A stretch of 51,260 nt of DNA from Parachitinimonas caeni. Its GTDB lineage: Bacteria > Pseudomonadota > Gammaproteobacteria > Burkholderiales > Chitinimonadaceae. Location of the stretch: assembly GCF_030129945.1 (NCBI RefSeq), contig NZ_JARRAF010000035.1, forward strand, positions 1 to 51,260, in the 5' to 3' direction. The first letter of the stretch is position 1; the number at the start of each line of letters is the position of its first letter. The notes below the pieces were generated by a model that saw only the letters and a list, made by a program, of their open reading frames with translations, was not told the origin of the DNA and did no database searches. Both the position numbers and the translations under genes were made by a program. Of this stretch, positions 34,046 to 43,324 are shown one piece after another.

Positions 34046-35203
34046 ATGACCCGCCTGCCCGCACCCGAACCTGAAGCGCTCATACACAGCCAAGAACTGA
34101 CAGAACAGATTCGGCAAGAGATCTCGCGCCGGGATGGATGGATCAGCTTTGCCGACTATATGGCATTAGCCCTCTACCACCCGACTCTGGGTTATTACAC
34201 AGGCGGCAGTAGAAAACTTGGTGCGGCAGGGGATTTTACAACTGCACCTGAAATCAGCCCGATATTCGGACAATGCGTTGCTCGCACGGTGGCCGCGGTA
34301 CTGTCGGAAACACATGGCGATGTCCTAGAGATTGGTGCCGGTAGCGGCCGCCTTGCGGCAGACCTTTTGCTGACACTTCAGGATCTGAACCAACTTCCTG
34401 ATCGCTATTTGATACTGGATGTCTCTCCGGAGTTACAGGATAGGCAGCGCACAACAATCCTAAATACAGCTCCTGCACTGGTCGATAGAGTTGAATGGGT
34501 GGCTCAAATCCCAGCCGGATTCACGGGCTGCATGGTGGGCAACGAGCTGTTGGATGCCATGCCATTTCATGTTATTGAAACCGATGAAAATCAGAAGATT
34601 TTGGAACGAGGCGTCGCTTGGCAGGAAGACCAATTTATCTGGCAAGCTCGACCATTGGCGGCGGGTAACTTGCAAGATCAGGTTAGTGCTTTGTTTCTGC
34701 CGCCGAATTACCGCTCAGAAGTTCAACTTTCCGCCCAGGGCTTCATTAGAACCGCTGCAGAGCAATTGACTCATGGCGTTCTGCTATTAATTGATTATGG
34801 TTTTGACGAATCCCAGTACTACCACCCGCAACGCGATCAAGGCACCTTGATGTGCCACTATCGTCACCACAGTCTCGATGATCCGTTCTTCCTGCCGGGA
34901 CTGCAGGACATTACTTGTCACATTGATTTTTCGGCAATTTACAATGTAGCCAATCAGTGTGGCTTGTCACTGGAAGGATATACCAACCAAGCCAGCTATC
35001 TGCTTGACGCAGATTTAGCGGAGTGTCTAAGCAGACAGGAAAGTACCTCTGCCACCGAACGAGCCAAGCACGCAGCCGCCGTCAACAAGCTATTCAGCCC
35101 AGCAGAGATGGGGGAATTATTTAAAGTAATCGGGTTTAGTCGAGGCCTATCCGGACCTCGACTGCCGGGATTCCGCCAAAGCGACTTGTCCGGAAGCCTT
35201 TAG
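34046..35203 (+). CDS. SAM-dependent methyltransferase, MidA/NDUFAF7 family
   Basis: A 385-residue protein of COG1565. The N-terminal part has ISFADYMALALYHPTLGYYT and GDFTTAPEISPIFGQ, the strongest family signature. The SAM loop is EIGAGSGRLAADLL near residue 92, and GNELLDAMPFHV near 165 is also conserved. The mitochondrial relative NDUFAF7 methylates a complex I subunit; the bacterial role is not settled. It is divergent from the SDR gene and ends 77 bases before a tRNA gene with its own promoter. Confidence 0.9.
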   Translation: MTRLPAPEPEALIHSQELTEQIRQEISRRDGWISFADYMALALYHPTLGYYTGGSRKLGAAGDFTTAPEISPIFGQCVARTVAAVLSETHGDVLEIGAGSGRLAADLLLTLQDLNQLPDRYLILDVSPELQDRQRTTILNTAPALVDRVEWVAQIPAGFTGCMVGNELLDAMPFHVIETDENQKILERGVAWQEDQFIWQARPLAAGNLQDQVSALFLPPNYRSEVQLSAQGFIRTAAEQLTHGVLLLIDYGFDESQYYHPQRDQGTLMCHYRHHSLDDPFFLPGLQDITCHIDFSAIYNVANQCGLSLEGYTNQASYLLDADLAECLSRQESTSATERAKHAAAVNKLFSPAEMGELFKVIGFSRGLSGPRLPGFRQSDLSGSL

Positions 35204-35237
35204 CAAATAGCAAAACCCAAAAGACAACAAATAAAAT

Positions 35238-35266
35238 TTGACAAGTCAGAGTTGGCCACATATAAT
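35238..35266 (+). promoter_or_regulatory. Consensus sigma70 promoter of tRNA-Met
   Basis: TTGACA (35238-35243) and TATAAT (35261-35266) are separated by exactly 17 bases, a perfect consensus. The start of transcription would be near 35273, eight bases before the mature tRNA. Confidence 0.9.
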
Positions 35267-35280
35267 CTGCGGCTCTTTAA

Positions 35281-35357
35281 GGCTATGTAGCTCAGCTGGT
35301 TAGAGCACAGCACTCATAATGCTGGGGTCACTGGTTCAAGTCCAGTCATAGCCACCA
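35281..35357 (+). tRNA. tRNA-Met (anticodon CAT)
   Basis: A complete 77-nt cloverleaf with encoded CCA. The acceptor GGCTATG pairs with CATAGCC. The D arm is GCTC...GAGC, the anticodon stem CAGCA/TGCTG frames the loop CTCATAA (anticodon CAT), and the T arm contains GGTTCAAGTCC. Overall similarity to the E. coli elongator tRNA-Met is high and the first pair is G-C, so it is an elongator, not an initiator. A CAT tRNA read as Ile after lysidine modification is less likely. Confidence 0.95.
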
Positions 35358-35370
35358 AGATAAAACAAAA

Positions 35371-35398
35371 GAAAGCCCGCTGCTTGCAGCGGGCTTTC
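35371..35398 (+). terminator. Intrinsic terminator after tRNA-Met
   Basis: GAAAGCCCGCTGC (35371-35383) faces GCAGCGGGCTTTC (35386-35398), a 13-bp perfect inverted repeat followed by TCTTTAT. It ends the short tRNA transcript. Confidence 0.85.
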
Positions 35399-35453
35399 TC
35401 TTTATCCAGCCTCACCCTACCATATGGATCTTCCCTCGCACATCGAGATACAT

Positions 35454-35765
35454 ATGCGCAAATTACTCGTACTCCTTAGCCTCTGCGTTAGCCTGCCCGT
35501 CTTGGCTGGGCTGCGAATCTTCCCGCAGGATGCCCAATTCGGCGTGCTCCAAGACTTCTCCAATGGCACCGCCAAAATCAACGGAAAAGTGCTTGAGGTA
35601 CTGCCAACGGCCAAAGTTTATGGCCCGATGAACACCATGCTGCTACCCCAAGCCACCCCCAAAGCCGGCCAGGTGATGGTTCTACTCGACGCAGCCGGAA
35701 AAGTCCGCACACTCTGGATATTGGACGACGAAGAAATTCAGCGTCTATCCAGACAGAAACCGTAA
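35454..35765 (+). CDS. Small predicted exported protein upstream of miaB
   Basis: A 103-residue protein from the ATG at 35454. An ATG at 35424 is possible, but the signal peptide ([18 protein letters not shown]) begins at the later one. The mature part of about 85 residues starts [13 protein letters not shown] and ends in charged residues, with no cysteine. Similar short exported proteins near miaB occur in related bacteria from memory, but their function is unknown. miaB follows 29 bases downstream in the same direction. Confidence 0.65.
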   Translation: MRKLLVLLSLCVSLPVLAGLRIFPQDAQFGVLQDFSNGTAKINGKVLEVLPTAKVYGPMNTMLLPQATPKAGQVMVLLDAAGKVRTLWILDDEEIQRLSRQKP

Positions 35766-35794
35766 CTCATGACACAAAGCAGGTTGAAAATATC

Positions 35795-37144
35795 GTGACC
35801 AAAAAAGTTTTCATCAAGACTTTCGGCTGTCAGATGAATGAATACGATTCAGACAAGATGGCAGATGTCTTGAATGCCTCCGAAGGCATCATCAAGACCG
35901 ACAATCCGGAAGAAGCAGATGTCATTCTGTTTAATACCTGCTCAGTGCGTGAAAAAGCCCAAGAGAAGGTGTTTTCAGATCTGGGACGGGTTCGGCATCT
36001 GAAGCAACTAAAGCCCGATCTGGTCATTGGCGTCGGCGGATGCGTCGCTTCGCAAGAAGGAGAGGCAATTGTCAAACGTGCCCCCTTTGTCGATGTTGTG
36101 TTCGGCCCCCAGACTTTACATCGTCTGCCCGAGCTGATTGCAGAGCGCAAAGCCAAAGGTACATCACAAGTAGACATCTCTTTTCCAGAGATTGAAAAGT
36201 TTGACCATATGCCCCCAGCCAGGGTTGAAGGCGCCACCGCATTCGTCTCCATCATGGAAGGATGCTCGAAATATTGCTCTTTCTGCGTCGTACCCTACAC
36301 CCGGGGCGAAGAGGTTTCACGACCCTTTGAGGATGTCCTGGCCGAAGTTGCAGGTTTGGCTCAGCAAGGTGTAAAGGAAGTCACCCTGCTTGGCCAAAAC
36401 GTCAATGCCTATCGAGGTCGCATGGAGGATGCCGAGGACGGTGAGTACGCTGACTTTGCGCTGTTGCTCGAATATGTCCATGAAATCCCCGGCATTGAGC
36501 GTATCCGTTACACCACCAGCCACCCCAAGGAAATGACCCAGCGGCTGATTGACTGCTACCGCACTTTGCCAAAACTGGTGTCACACTTGCATCTACCAGT
36601 ACAGGCAGGATCTGACCGCGTGCTGATGGCCATGAAACGTGGCTACACCAGCCTGGAATACAAATCCCTGATCAGAAAGCTCAAGGATGCCCGTCCAGAC
36701 TTATGCCTGTCTTCTGACTTCATTGTCGGCTTTCCTGGTGAGACCGATGATGACTTTGAGAGGACCATGCGTCTGATCGACGAGCTTGGGTTTGATGCCT
36801 CGTTCAGCTTCATTTACAGCCGTCGTCCGGGCACTCCAGCTTCCGACCTTCCGGATGACGTACCGCCAGAAGTGAAGAACAAGCGCTTGGCTCGTCTGCA
36901 GGCCCGTATTGATGAATTGGCTCAGGCCGTCAATGACGCCATGGTGGGAACCATCCAGCGCGTGCTGGTCGAAGGAACATCACGCCGAGACGCCAGTCAG
37001 CTGGCGGGCCGAACCGATAACAATCGCATCGTCAATTTTGATGGCCCCGCCAGATTGATTGGCCAATTTGTCGAGGTCTCAGTCACCGCAACCGCCGCCC
37101 ATAGTCTGCGTGGCGAAATAGTGACTCGCGAATCCAGTACATAA
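35795..37144 (+). CDS. miaB: tRNA-2-methylthio-N6-dimethylallyladenosine synthase
   Basis: A radical SAM methylthiotransferase that modifies isopentenyl-adenosine 37 of tRNAs. The 449-residue protein starts at a GTG (35795) with [14 protein letters not shown]. The auxiliary cluster cysteines are C12, C49 and C83; the radical SAM cluster is CxxxCxxC at C157, C161 and C164. [11 protein letters not shown] near 205 and the C-terminal TRAM domain complete the family plan. It ends with a strong terminator before phoH. Confidence 0.96.
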   Translation: MTKKVFIKTFGCQMNEYDSDKMADVLNASEGIIKTDNPEEADVILFNTCSVREKAQEKVFSDLGRVRHLKQLKPDLVIGVGGCVASQEGEAIVKRAPFVDVVFGPQTLHRLPELIAERKAKGTSQVDISFPEIEKFDHMPPARVEGATAFVSIMEGCSKYCSFCVVPYTRGEEVSRPFEDVLAEVAGLAQQGVKEVTLLGQNVNAYRGRMEDAEDGEYADFALLLEYVHEIPGIERIRYTTSHPKEMTQRLIDCYRTLPKLVSHLHLPVQAGSDRVLMAMKRGYTSLEYKSLIRKLKDARPDLCLSSDFIVGFPGETDDDFERTMRLIDELGFDASFSFIYSRRPGTPASDLPDDVPPEVKNKRLARLQARIDELAQAVNDAMVGTIQRVLVEGTSRRDASQLAGRTDNNRIVNFDGPARLIGQFVEVSVTATAAHSLRGEIVTRESST

Positions 37145-37170
37145 AAAACGGCGCCTCTGGCGCCGTTTTT
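37144..37170 (+). terminator. Intrinsic terminator after miaB
   Basis: AAAAACGGCGCC (37144-37155) faces GGCGCCGTTTTT (37159-37170) around TCT. The stem starts on the last base of the miaB stop codon and ends in the T-run. Confidence 0.9.
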
Positions 37171-37210
37171 GTCTGGTCAATAGAAGCAATACAACTGGGA
37201 ATACATCAGA

Positions 37211-38191
37211 TTGCATACTGAAAACCTACATTTCACCCCTATCGACAACCCACGCCTCAATCATTTGTGTGGCGCGCTGGATGAGAACATCCGGCAAATC
37301 GAAACAGCCTGCGAAGTTTCCATCGCCCGGCGTGGACATGAATTCCGCGTCAACGGCAGCACCAGCAAGAGTGTCTCACTGGCACTTGAAGCACTTGACC
37401 ATTTCTATCAACTTGCCAGCAAACCAATCGATCTGGACACAATTCAGCTGGGCCTGCTGGAGCTGAGCAAAAAAACCTCGAATCCGCAAACACAAATGGA
37501 GAATGGTCCAGTACTGCGCACCCGGCGCAACGATCTGCGTGGACGGACTCCGCGACAAGTCAGCTATCTGCAAGCGATTCAAGACCACGACATCACTTTC
37601 GGCATTGGCCCAGCCGGTACCGGCAAAACCTATCTGGCGGTTGCCTCCGCCGTTGACGCACTGGAGCGCGATCTCGTCAAACGTCTGGTTTTGGTACGAC
37701 CCGCCGTTGAAGCCGGCGAGAAACTCGGCTTTCTGCCAGGAGATCTCGCCCAAAAGGTAGACCCCTACCTGCGCCCCATCTATGACGCACTCTACGACCT
37801 CATGGGCTTCGACAAAGTAGCGCGTCTGCTGGAACGAGGATCCATCGAAATCGCACCGCTCGCCTTCATGCGTGGCCGAACCTTAAACCACGCCTTCGCG
37901 ATTCTTGATGAGGCACAGAACACAACCCCGGAACAGATGAAAATGTTCCTGACCCGCATCGGCTTTGGCTCGAAAGCAGTGATTACAGGGGATGTCACCC
38001 AGATCGACTTGGCACGTCACCAGAAGTCAGGCCTCGTCGAAGCACAGGTTGTGCTGACCGACATCCGGGGCATTGCAATGCATTATTTCAATAGCGAAGA
38101 CGTGGTACGTCATCCACTCGTACAGAAAATTGTCGATGCCTATGACCAGCACCAAGCTCGCAAGCCCGAGGCCAATGCACATGCAAATTAA
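37211..38191 (+). CDS. PhoH family ATPase (PhoH-like, YbeZ type)
   Basis: A 326-residue P-loop ATPase with an N-terminal KH-like region (about 1-90) and Walker A GPAGTGKT at 133-140. RPAVEAGEKLGFLPGDL follows near 165 and Walker B FAILDEAQN near 236, all marks of the PhoH/YbeZ family that works with YbeY in ribosomal RNA handling. The only start that gives the full N-terminus is the TTG at 37211. It leads the run phoH-DUF5329-ybeY-VOC-corC-lnt, whose core order (ybeZ-ybeY-corC-lnt) is widespread in proteobacteria. Confidence 0.9.
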   Translation: MHTENLHFTPIDNPRLNHLCGALDENIRQIETACEVSIARRGHEFRVNGSTSKSVSLALEALDHFYQLASKPIDLDTIQLGLLELSKKTSNPQTQMENGPVLRTRRNDLRGRTPRQVSYLQAIQDHDITFGIGPAGTGKTYLAVASAVDALERDLVKRLVLVRPAVEAGEKLGFLPGDLAQKVDPYLRPIYDALYDLMGFDKVARLLERGSIEIAPLAFMRGRTLNHAFAILDEAQNTTPEQMKMFLTRIGFGSKAVITGDVTQIDLARHQKSGLVEAQVVLTDIRGIAMHYFNSEDVVRHPLVQKIVDAYDQHQARKPEANAHAN

Positions 38192-38537
38192 GCTATTCGC
38201 CTTGCTCTGCCTGTCCAGTCCAGCTTTTGCCATCACCCCCCAGGCAGATGCTGAAGTCAAACATCTGCTGAGCTATGTCGGTCACTCCACCTGTGAATTC
38301 CTTCGCAACGGTGAGGCTTATGCAGCCAACGACGCCAAGTCACATCTTGAGATGAAATACCAGAAGACCAAGGACCGACTGGGTAGTGCCGATGATTTTG
38401 TCAACAAAGTTGCCAATGGCAGCAGCATGACCGGCCGCCCCTATGAAATCCGCTGCCAAGGTAGCAAGCAACTCGCCGCAGCCTGGCTCAATGCCGAACT
38501 GATCAAGTTCCGTCAGAAAAACGAGGGCAAGCACTGA
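38181..38537 (+). CDS. DUF5329 family exported protein
   Basis: An 118-residue exported protein. GAGG (38168-38171) is spaced 9 bases from the ATG at 38181, better than the ATG at 38175. The signal peptide is [16 protein letters not shown]. The mature part matches DUF5329: a [19 protein letters not shown] opening, an AKSHLEMKY segment, [11 protein letters not shown], and a final W. The two cysteines may pair. It overlaps the end of phoH by 11 bases and the start of ybeY by one base, inserted between two genes that are usually adjacent. Its function is unknown. Confidence 0.75.
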   Translation: MQIKLFALLCLSSPAFAITPQADAEVKHLLSYVGHSTCEFLRNGEAYAANDAKSHLEMKYQKTKDRLGSADDFVNKVANGSSMTGRPYEIRCQGSKQLAAAWLNAELIKFRQKNEGKH

Positions 38538-39010
38538 TGGCACGCAACAAACTGGTCCTGTCTGTGCAATATGCCGTAGACAGTAATCTTGCCCCGAGCC
38601 GCAAGCAATTCCGCGAATGGGCCCACAGTGCACTGGATAAGTCCATCAACGCTGCCGAAGTAACGTTGCGGATCGTTGATGTCGATGAAGGACGTGAACT
38701 GAATGCCCAATACCGTGGCAAAGACTATGCGACGAATGTACTGACTTTCACGTTTGATGACAGTCCACTTGTTGAAGGAATGCCCTTATATGGCGATCTG
38801 GTGTTGTGCGCACCTGTCGTCGCCAAGGAAGCACAGGAACAAGGGAAGGCGCTGGACGCGCATTACGCACACCTTGTGGTCCATGGCATGCTGCACCTAC
38901 AAGGATATGACCATATCGAGGATGACGAGGCCGAAGAAATGGAATCGCTGGAGACTCAGATCATGCAGCAACTAGGTTTCCCCGATCCTTACGCCAAGGA
39001 CGAGGCGTGA
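38537..39010 (+). CDS. ybeY: Endoribonuclease YbeY
   Basis: A zinc-dependent RNase for maturation of 16S rRNA and ribosome quality control. The 157-residue protein has the metal motif [11 protein letters not shown] with H116, H120 and H126. [12 protein letters not shown] near 60 is the other family hallmark. Its ATG shares a base with the DUF5329 stop, and its stop overlaps the next start (GTGA). The position behind phoH supports the YbeZ-YbeY pairing. Confidence 0.95.
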   Translation: MARNKLVLSVQYAVDSNLAPSRKQFREWAHSALDKSINAAEVTLRIVDVDEGRELNAQYRGKDYATNVLTFTFDDSPLVEGMPLYGDLVLCAPVVAKEAQEQGKALDAHYAHLVVHGMLHLQGYDHIEDDEAEEMESLETQIMQQLGFPDPYAKDEA

Positions 39011-39402
39011 CCAAGGCACTGATATCCGGCATCCACCATGTTGCCATCATCGTTTCAGACTGGGATGTATCCAAGCCCTTTTATTGTGGTTTGCTTGGCT
39101 GCACCGTGCTGGCTGAGCAGTTCCGCGCAGACAGAAACTCACTGAAAATTGATCTGCGCATGCCGGATGGTAGCCAGCTTGAAGTCTTTACTTTTCCGCA
39201 CTCCCCTGCCCGACCGACCCGGCCAGAGGCACTGGGATTACGCCACCTCGCCTTTCGAGTTCAAAACCTTGCAGCAGTAGTTGAGCGCTTAGCAGAATTT
39301 GGCGTGTCCCACGAGGGTGTACGCCACGACGACAGCACCCACTGCGACTTTCTATTCTGTTTTGATCCGGATGGTCTGCCGATTGAGTTCTACGAATCTT
39401 AG
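39007..39402 (+). CDS. VOC superfamily (glyoxalase-like) protein
   Basis: A 131-residue two-module VOC protein starting at a GTG that overlaps the ybeY stop. [13 protein letters not shown] near residue 8 and RHLAFRV near 79 carry the two metal-binding histidines. Glutamates come from QLEVF and the terminal PIEFYE. This pattern fits small metal enzymes of the YaeR/GloA2 type with unknown substrate. Its stop codon TAG (39400-39402) is the first part of dispersed repeat copy C, so the original C-terminus may have been altered by one or a few residues. Confidence 0.8.
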   Translation: MTKALISGIHHVAIIVSDWDVSKPFYCGLLGCTVLAEQFRADRNSLKIDLRMPDGSQLEVFTFPHSPARPTRPEALGLRHLAFRVQNLAAVVERLAEFGVSHEGVRHDDSTHCDFLFCFDPDGLPIEFYES

Positions 39403-39432
39403 GCTCTGTTGACGTTTTGTTTCCGGTCGCGA
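39399..39432 (+). repeat. Dispersed repeat, copy C
   Basis: Thirty-three bases (39399-39431) starting TTAGGCTCTGTTGACG are identical to copy A. The TAG within it is the stop codon of the VOC gene. The copy ends in CGCGATAGCGCG, and a perfect TATAAT (39450-39455) lies just beyond, probably the -10 box of corC-lnt. The element therefore separates corC from its usual operon partner ybeY. Confidence 0.75.
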
Positions 39433-39484
39433 TAGCGCGCCGCAATCGATATAATGAAAAGCATCTTGTTTCTACCCCTCTGAC

Positions 39485-40351
39485 ATGGACTTACCCTCTA
39501 GACCACCATTGCGCCCCCACCCCAAACCCAGCTGGCTTGAGCGTCTGACAGCATTACTGCTCAGAGAGCCCGAAGACCGCGAACAGCTGGTAGAACTATT
39601 GCACTCCGCATTTGAACGACATCTGCTGGATGCTGATGCCCTGGCAATGATTGAAGGGGTATTGCAGGTCGGCGATCTGCAAGTGCGTGACGTCATGATC
39701 CCTCGCAGTCAGATGGATATGATTGACGTGGAAGATTCCCCAGAGCAGTTCATGCCTCTGGTCATTCAGACCGCTCACTCCCGTTTCCCTGTTTACGATG
39801 GCAGCAAAGACAACATTCTTGGCATTCTGCTTGCCAAGGATTTATTGCGCTATTACGCCGGGGAGGAATTCAACGTCAGGGACATGCTACGACCCGCCGT
39901 ATTCATCCCTGAGTCAAAGCGGCTCAACGTGCTATTGAAAGAATTCCGCGCCAATCGTAACCATATGGCGGTCGTTGTTGATGAGTATGGCGGAGTAGCC
40001 GGATTGGTCACGATTGAGGATGTGGTCGAGCAGATCGTAGGTGATATCGAAGACGAATATGATTTCGATGAAACCGAAGACAACATCATTCAGGATCGCC
40101 AAGGCCGTTGGCGGGTTAAAGCCATAACCCCCATCCCTGATCTGAACGAGGTTATTGCCAGCCGATTCTCCGATGAAGAAGCGGACACGATCGGCGGCTT
40201 GGTGCTTTCCCAATTCGGCAAGGTTCCCAAGCGGGGAGACTCCGTAACGTTCGATGGCTTCAGCTTCCAGGTTCTACGCGCCGATAGCCGACGTATCCAC
40301 AGTGTATTGATCGAAAAGGCCGTTGACACCGCAGCGGAGTCTGCTGAGTGA
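39485..40351 (+). CDS. corC: CorC/HlyC family CBS-domain protein
   Basis: A 288-residue cytoplasmic protein with two CBS domains (about residues 65-185; VRDVMIPRSQM is the first) and a C-terminal CorC_HlyC domain from about 205 (DTIGGLVLSQFG). [25 protein letters not shown] is a strong family signature. The family was linked to Co/Mg efflux; the exact role is unsettled. No Shine-Dalgarno site is evident before the ATG. TATAAT at 39450-39455 is a likely -10 box. Its stop overlaps the lnt start (GTGA). Confidence 0.93.
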   Translation: MDLPSRPPLRPHPKPSWLERLTALLLREPEDREQLVELLHSAFERHLLDADALAMIEGVLQVGDLQVRDVMIPRSQMDMIDVEDSPEQFMPLVIQTAHSRFPVYDGSKDNILGILLAKDLLRYYAGEEFNVRDMLRPAVFIPESKRLNVLLKEFRANRNHMAVVVDEYGGVAGLVTIEDVVEQIVGDIEDEYDFDETEDNIIQDRQGRWRVKAITPIPDLNEVIASRFSDEEADTIGGLVLSQFGKVPKRGDSVTFDGFSFQVLRADSRRIHSVLIEKAVDTAAESAE

Positions 40352-41901
40352 ACCTGCCCATCCGAGGCGGATACCAGCTTTTACTCTGCTTCATCTTTGG
40401 TGCAATCGGAGTCCTAGGCCTCGCCCCATTTCGGTTGAGCTTTTTCTCCACGCTCGCCCTGATGGGGTTCTTTCTCTTTACCATCTATAGCCCAAGCCCC
40501 AAGCGCAGCGCCCTGCATGGGTGTGCCTGGGGTCTTGGCTATTTCATTGCTACCACTCACTGGACTTATCTGAGCCTGGTTGACCACGGCGGCATGCCAG
40601 CCTGGCTGGGAGCGTTGGCCGTGTTTCTGTTCAGTGGGTATTTGGCACTGTTTCCTGCCCTCGCCAGCTATCTCAGCCGAAAGCTTCCCTTGCCAGTCGC
40701 CATTCAGCTCATCATGGCCGCACCCGCCATCTGGACGCTCAGCGAATGGTTAAGAGGCACCTTATTTACAGGATTTCCGTGGGCTGCCGTTGGCTATTCA
40801 CAAGCTCCTACAGGACTACTCAGCCCATGGTTCCCATTGGCAGGCGTTTATGGTGTCGGGTATCTATTGGCTGTATTCGCTGCTTGTGTAGTCTGGATAG
40901 CTGCAAATTTGTGGGGAAAGAATCGAAAGGGTATCGCAACTTCTGCACTGGTCACTGCTGCAAGTTGCACGATCGTCATCCTAATTAGTCAGTTCCTCTC
41001 CACGATCGAATGGACACGCCCATTTGGCAAACCACTACACGTTTCCTTGGTTCAGGGCGCCATTGCGCAAGATTTGAAGTGGGATCCCAAACGCTTTAAC
41101 GATACACTGGCCCGCTACCTGCAGCTCACCCACCAAGCTCAAGGCAGGTTGGTTGTTTTGCCGGAAACAGCCTTTCCCGTTTTTCTTGAAGAACTGCCCA
41201 AGGAGTATCTTGAAGCGCTAACCAAGACTCCCAAAGCACGAGGAGCCGACCTGCTCATCGGGGCTGCCCGCAAAAATACTGAGGCAAGGGGCTACTTCAA
41301 CTCCGCCATCCTGATCAGCGAAAACAACCTGCCCCACTACAACAAACAGCATTTAGTGCCATTTGGCGAATTTATTCCCATGAAATGGGCAATTGGCTGG
41401 ATTTACCGCAGCATGCTCAACATGCCGCTTGATGATTTCTCTGCGGGCAGCAAGACACAGCCAGCGATGATGGTTGCCGACCAGCGCTTGATGCCTAATA
41501 TCTGCTACGAGGATGTTTTCGGAGAGGAAATTGCTGCTGTGAGTGCAAACGCCACAATCTTGGTCAACCTATCAAATCTGGCATGGTTTGATGGATCTAT
41601 TGCGCTTGAACAACATGGCCAGATTTCCCAGGCACGGACATTGGAAACCGGCAAGCCCATGATCCGCGCCACCAATAGCGGCATGACTGTGGCTATCGAT
41701 CAGCACGGGCATTATCAGGGTCGTCTACCAGAAAGAATTCCTGCAATACTAGAATCTGAAGTACAGGGAAGAGCAGGACTGACACCTTATCTTCACCTGA
41801 AAAATCTACCGATTCTGGCTTGGTGCCTACTGATGCTTGGGCTAGGATATATCCGCACTTACGCGAAGCGTTTACCTGGAAAAACATCCCACACAATCTA
41901 A
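40348..41901 (+). CDS. lnt: Apolipoprotein N-acyltransferase
   Basis: It adds the third acyl chain to lipoproteins in the inner membrane. The 517-residue protein starts at a GTG overlapping corC. About six hydrophobic segments fill residues 1-215. The periplasmic nitrilase-type domain carries the catalytic triad E273 (LPETAFP), K333 (KQHLVPFGE) and C386 (NICYEDVF). A last membrane helix lies near 490-507. It should act on lipoproteins such as the efflux adaptor at 17911. Confidence 0.95.
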   Translation: MNLPIRGGYQLLLCFIFGAIGVLGLAPFRLSFFSTLALMGFFLFTIYSPSPKRSALHGCAWGLGYFIATTHWTYLSLVDHGGMPAWLGALAVFLFSGYLALFPALASYLSRKLPLPVAIQLIMAAPAIWTLSEWLRGTLFTGFPWAAVGYSQAPTGLLSPWFPLAGVYGVGYLLAVFAACVVWIAANLWGKNRKGIATSALVTAASCTIVILISQFLSTIEWTRPFGKPLHVSLVQGAIAQDLKWDPKRFNDTLARYLQLTHQAQGRLVVLPETAFPVFLEELPKEYLEALTKTPKARGADLLIGAARKNTEARGYFNSAILISENNLPHYNKQHLVPFGEFIPMKWAIGWIYRSMLNMPLDDFSAGSKTQPAMMVADQRLMPNICYEDVFGEEIAAVSANATILVNLSNLAWFDGSIALEQHGQISQARTLETGKPMIRATNSGMTVAIDQHGHYQGRLPERIPAILESEVQGRAGLTPYLHLKNLPILAWCLLMLGLGYIRTYAKRLPGKTSHTI

Positions 41902-41958
41902 GTAATGCGCGCTTTACGTCCCCAAGGCAGCCATACCTGCTCATGCGGAAGATGCCAT

Positions 41959-42468
41959 TCAAGCCTTCGTCTCTACCGCCACAAGATACGTTCCCACCAA
42001 TCGGTCGTGCAGAAACTGCTTTTCTTTATCAAGGAACGCCCATAGATAAGGAAATGCGAACCAAATCATGGCGAGCCAACTCACCCACCTTTCTGCGGGA
42101 TTATGTTTAGCCCACATCACGGCAGGCAGTAGAGGAAGTGCCGCTATCAGCACAATCAAAAATCTGTAGGTGATTTGGCGGAAACCCAGCATGCACCCTT
42201 CTTGCGTAACCAAGCGGATTCGCCAGGTTTTCATGGCCAAGGTCTGACCACTACGAATCCAGCAACGCGCAAAATATCCGTATACCGCAGACAACCAAAA
42301 CAAAAACAGGCCGTAACGCAAAGGCTGAGACTGCGATACCGCAGGAATCACCAGCTGGAACAACATTCCAGCGACAAAAATCACGGCAGCAAGTAATAAG
42401 CTGTCGTAGACAAGGCACACCAACCGCCGCCAACGGGCGGCAGGCTTTAGTTCATAACTGGGAATCAT
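41959..42468 (-). CDS. RDD family membrane protein
   Basis: A 169-residue membrane protein. The start PAARWRRLVCLVYDSLLLAAV carries the Arg and Asp residues of the RDD motif. There are about four hydrophobic segments, with GQTLAMKTWRIRLV as the typical central loop. RDD proteins are linked to ion exchange, but function is not fixed. It converges on lnt and is the last gene of the sigma/DUF3619/DUF3106/RDD operon, sharing 4 bases with DUF3106. Confidence 0.88.
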   Translation of the reverse strand: MIPSYELKPAARWRRLVCLVYDSLLLAAVIFVAGMLFQLVIPAVSQSQPLRYGLFLFWLSAVYGYFARCWIRSGQTLAMKTWRIRLVTQEGCMLGFRQITYRFLIVLIAALPLLPAVMWAKHNPAERWVSWLAMIWFAFPYLWAFLDKEKQFLHDRLVGTYLVAVETKA

Positions 42469-42947
42469 TGAGATATCTGCTTGGTTGCTTCCGGATACGC
42501 AGGGGCTGGCGCCACTGGCTGCGACCGCGATTGCTCTGCTTTGATGACGGGTGCAGTGGCTTTGTTTTTTCTGGTTAATTCCTGCTGGTTCTTAAGCCGG
42601 GATTTTGCCTGCGCCCGCTCAGAGGGTGGTAGTTCATTCAAGCGCTTGTAATTTTCTCTGGCACGTTGCCTGTCTTCGTGACTCAGTGTGGACCAATGTT
42701 TCAAACGCTCCGACACTCTCGCCTGCTGCTGTGGTGTCAAGGTCTTGTAACTATCAGCGATTTTAATAAATCTGGAACGCTTTTTTGCCGAAAAATTATC
42801 CCACTCGGCGGCCAATGGGCGCAGCACCTGCTGCTGGCTTGGCGTCAGCTGCACCCATGCCAAAGCCGGCTTATCCCCAGCCAGCACCCAACCCGAGCAT
42901 CCCCATGCCAGCAACATGCATAATCCTAGCGTCCTTCTCGCCCTCAT
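42465..42947 (-). CDS. DUF3106 family exported protein
   Basis: A 160-residue protein with a signal-like start (RTLGLCMLLAWGCSGWVLAG). The mature part matches DUF3106: LAWVQLTPSQQQVLRPLAAEWD, then repeated helical segments rich in Arg and Lys (RARENYKRLNELPPSER), then a low-complexity tail. A cysteine in the signal is not in a perfect lipobox. It is coupled on both sides by overlaps (GATG type), with DUF3619 upstream. Its role is unknown; co-operonic placement with a sigma factor suggests envelope stress. Confidence 0.82.
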   Translation of the reverse strand: MRARRTLGLCMLLAWGCSGWVLAGDKPALAWVQLTPSQQQVLRPLAAEWDNFSAKKRSRFIKIADSYKTLTPQQQARVSERLKHWSTLSHEDRQRARENYKRLNELPPSERAQAKSRLKNQQELTRKNKATAPVIKAEQSRSQPVAPAPAYPEATKQISQ

Positions 42948-43324
42948 GACTGACTATGCCCCTGCAGAATCGTATCAAAGCGCTCAGAAATATACGCATC
43001 AGGCGGCAACTCATCCGAGAGTAGCAAGGTATCGATGTCATCATCGGTCTGAACATCGTTAAATTGAAGACTGAAGGCAATTGCAGCACCAATCGCCAAG
43101 GCAATCAAACCGACGCGCCACAACTTATGGCTATCGCGCAGTTGGCGTCCCAATCCCACCCCAACACCAGCCAAAGCGCCCACCGGTTGGGGCGCCCTCA
43201 TCCTCGCGCGCTCCAATGCACGCAGGCGCGCCATCCCCAACTTCTCTTTTTGCGCAGCAGACAACTGCTCGGCAGCCTCGCTCAAGTGCCCAGCAAGCCG
43301 TTTTCCAAAATCTTGATCACTCAT
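42944..43324 (-). CDS. DUF3619 family single-pass membrane protein, possible anti-sigma factor
   Basis: A 126-residue protein with a cytoplasmic part (about 1-70), one membrane helix (LIALAIGAAIAFSLQF) and a short acidic outer tail. This layout and its position directly behind a sigma factor resemble anti-sigma factors, though the family has not been shown by sequence to have a classic zinc anti-sigma domain; the HxxC residues are absent. Starts and stops overlap with both neighbours by 4 bases. Confidence 0.72.
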   Translation of the reverse strand: MSDQDFGKRLAGHLSEAAEQLSAAQKEKLGMARLRALERARMRAPQPVGALAGVGVGLGRQLRDSHKLWRVGLIALAIGAAIAFSLQFNDVQTDDDIDTLLLSDELPPDAYISERFDTILQGHSQS

